From Chitinophagales bacterium (GTDB taxonomy: Bacteria > Bacteroidota > Bacteroidia > Chitinophagales > UBA2359): a stretch of DNA of 6,407 nt. The DNA lies in assembly GCA_020631035.1 (NCBI GenBank), contig JAHDIA010000368.1, positions 1-6,407 on the forward strand. Direction: 5' to 3'. Shown piece after piece: positions 6,331 through 6,407 of the stretch (its first letter is position 1; every line of letters starts with the position of its first letter). The notes under the pieces are model-generated. The model did no database searches. It worked only from the letters and a program-made list of their open reading frames with translations, and was not told the origin of the DNA. The translations under genes and the position numbers were made by a program.

Positions 6331-6407
6331 ATGACTTATAAAAGTGACACCTTTAAACAATCTATAATATTGATTACATTTCTTTTTGTCTTTTTCTCCA
6401 TTGCAAA
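6331..6407 (+). CDS. Start of a putative exported or membrane protein, partial (C-terminus outside window)
   Basis: A plus-strand frame starts at the ATG at 6331 and stays open to the window edge for 25 codons. The N-terminus has a short polar region with lysines (MTYKSDTFKQ) followed by a strongly hydrophobic stretch, SIILITFLFVFFSIA, which fits a signal peptide or signal anchor. The ATG is preceded by an A-rich leader (AAAATCAAGA), usual for Bacteroidota. The frame is open back to 6220 but has no earlier ATG. It is divergent from the PorP/SprF-like gene, with 219 nt between the start codons. No exact TAnnTTTG box was found upstream. With so few residues no family can be named, and a chance open frame remains possible. 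Confidence 0.5.
   Translation, partial: MTYKSDTFKQSIILITFLFVFFSIA

Noticed and set aside
6320..6407. Minus-strand frame tail entering from the right edge
   Set aside because: Short open frames end in stops within about 11-27 codons and show no recognisable sequence; the plus-strand ATG with its hydrophobic leader explains the region better, although a gene tail cannot be excluded.

Overview
The window looks like chromosomal DNA from a member of the Bacteroidota. The evidence is a PorP/SprF-family gene (type IX secretion/gliding, a family restricted to that phylum), two matches to the Bacteroidota -7 promoter box TAnnTTTG close upstream of start codons, A-rich rather than Shine-Dalgarno-like leaders, and a partial gene whose N-terminus has the SEKRYFKLF pattern I associate with Bacteroidota hypothetical proteins. 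Genus cannot be decided from the sequence.

Layout from left to right. Positions 1-255 (minus strand) hold the N-terminal 85 codons of an unrecognised cytoplasmic protein that leaves the window on the left. Positions 256-518 have no gene, but hold a compositionally distinct GC-rich block (about 355-450) and a small hairpin. Positions 519-1634 (minus) encode PdxA of vitamin B6 synthesis. Positions 1683-4784 (minus) encode SbcC, the coiled-coil ATPase of the SbcCD nuclease. The gap between these two genes is only 48 nt and contains a good promoter candidate for pdxA. Positions 4785-4995 are intergenic, with an AATTGTGA-type repeat cluster and a hairpin overlapping the next stop codon. Positions 4996-6111 (minus) encode a PorP/SprF-like outer-membrane protein with a TATATTTG promoter box. 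Positions 6112-6330 are intergenic and contain a candidate structured RNA or dispersed repeat (6202-6280). At 6331 a plus-strand gene appears to start, with a signal-peptide-like N-terminus cut by the window edge.

The genes do not form an obvious pathway. sbcC and pdxA are close enough to be cotranscribed but are functionally unrelated, and sbcD, the usual partner of sbcC, is not next to it. The PorP/SprF gene has its own promoter and looks like an orphan paralogue. No mobile element, CRISPR array, tRNA or rRNA was recognised. The most interesting unexplained signals are the two structured or GC-rich intergenic blocks. I see no convincing new multi-gene system.
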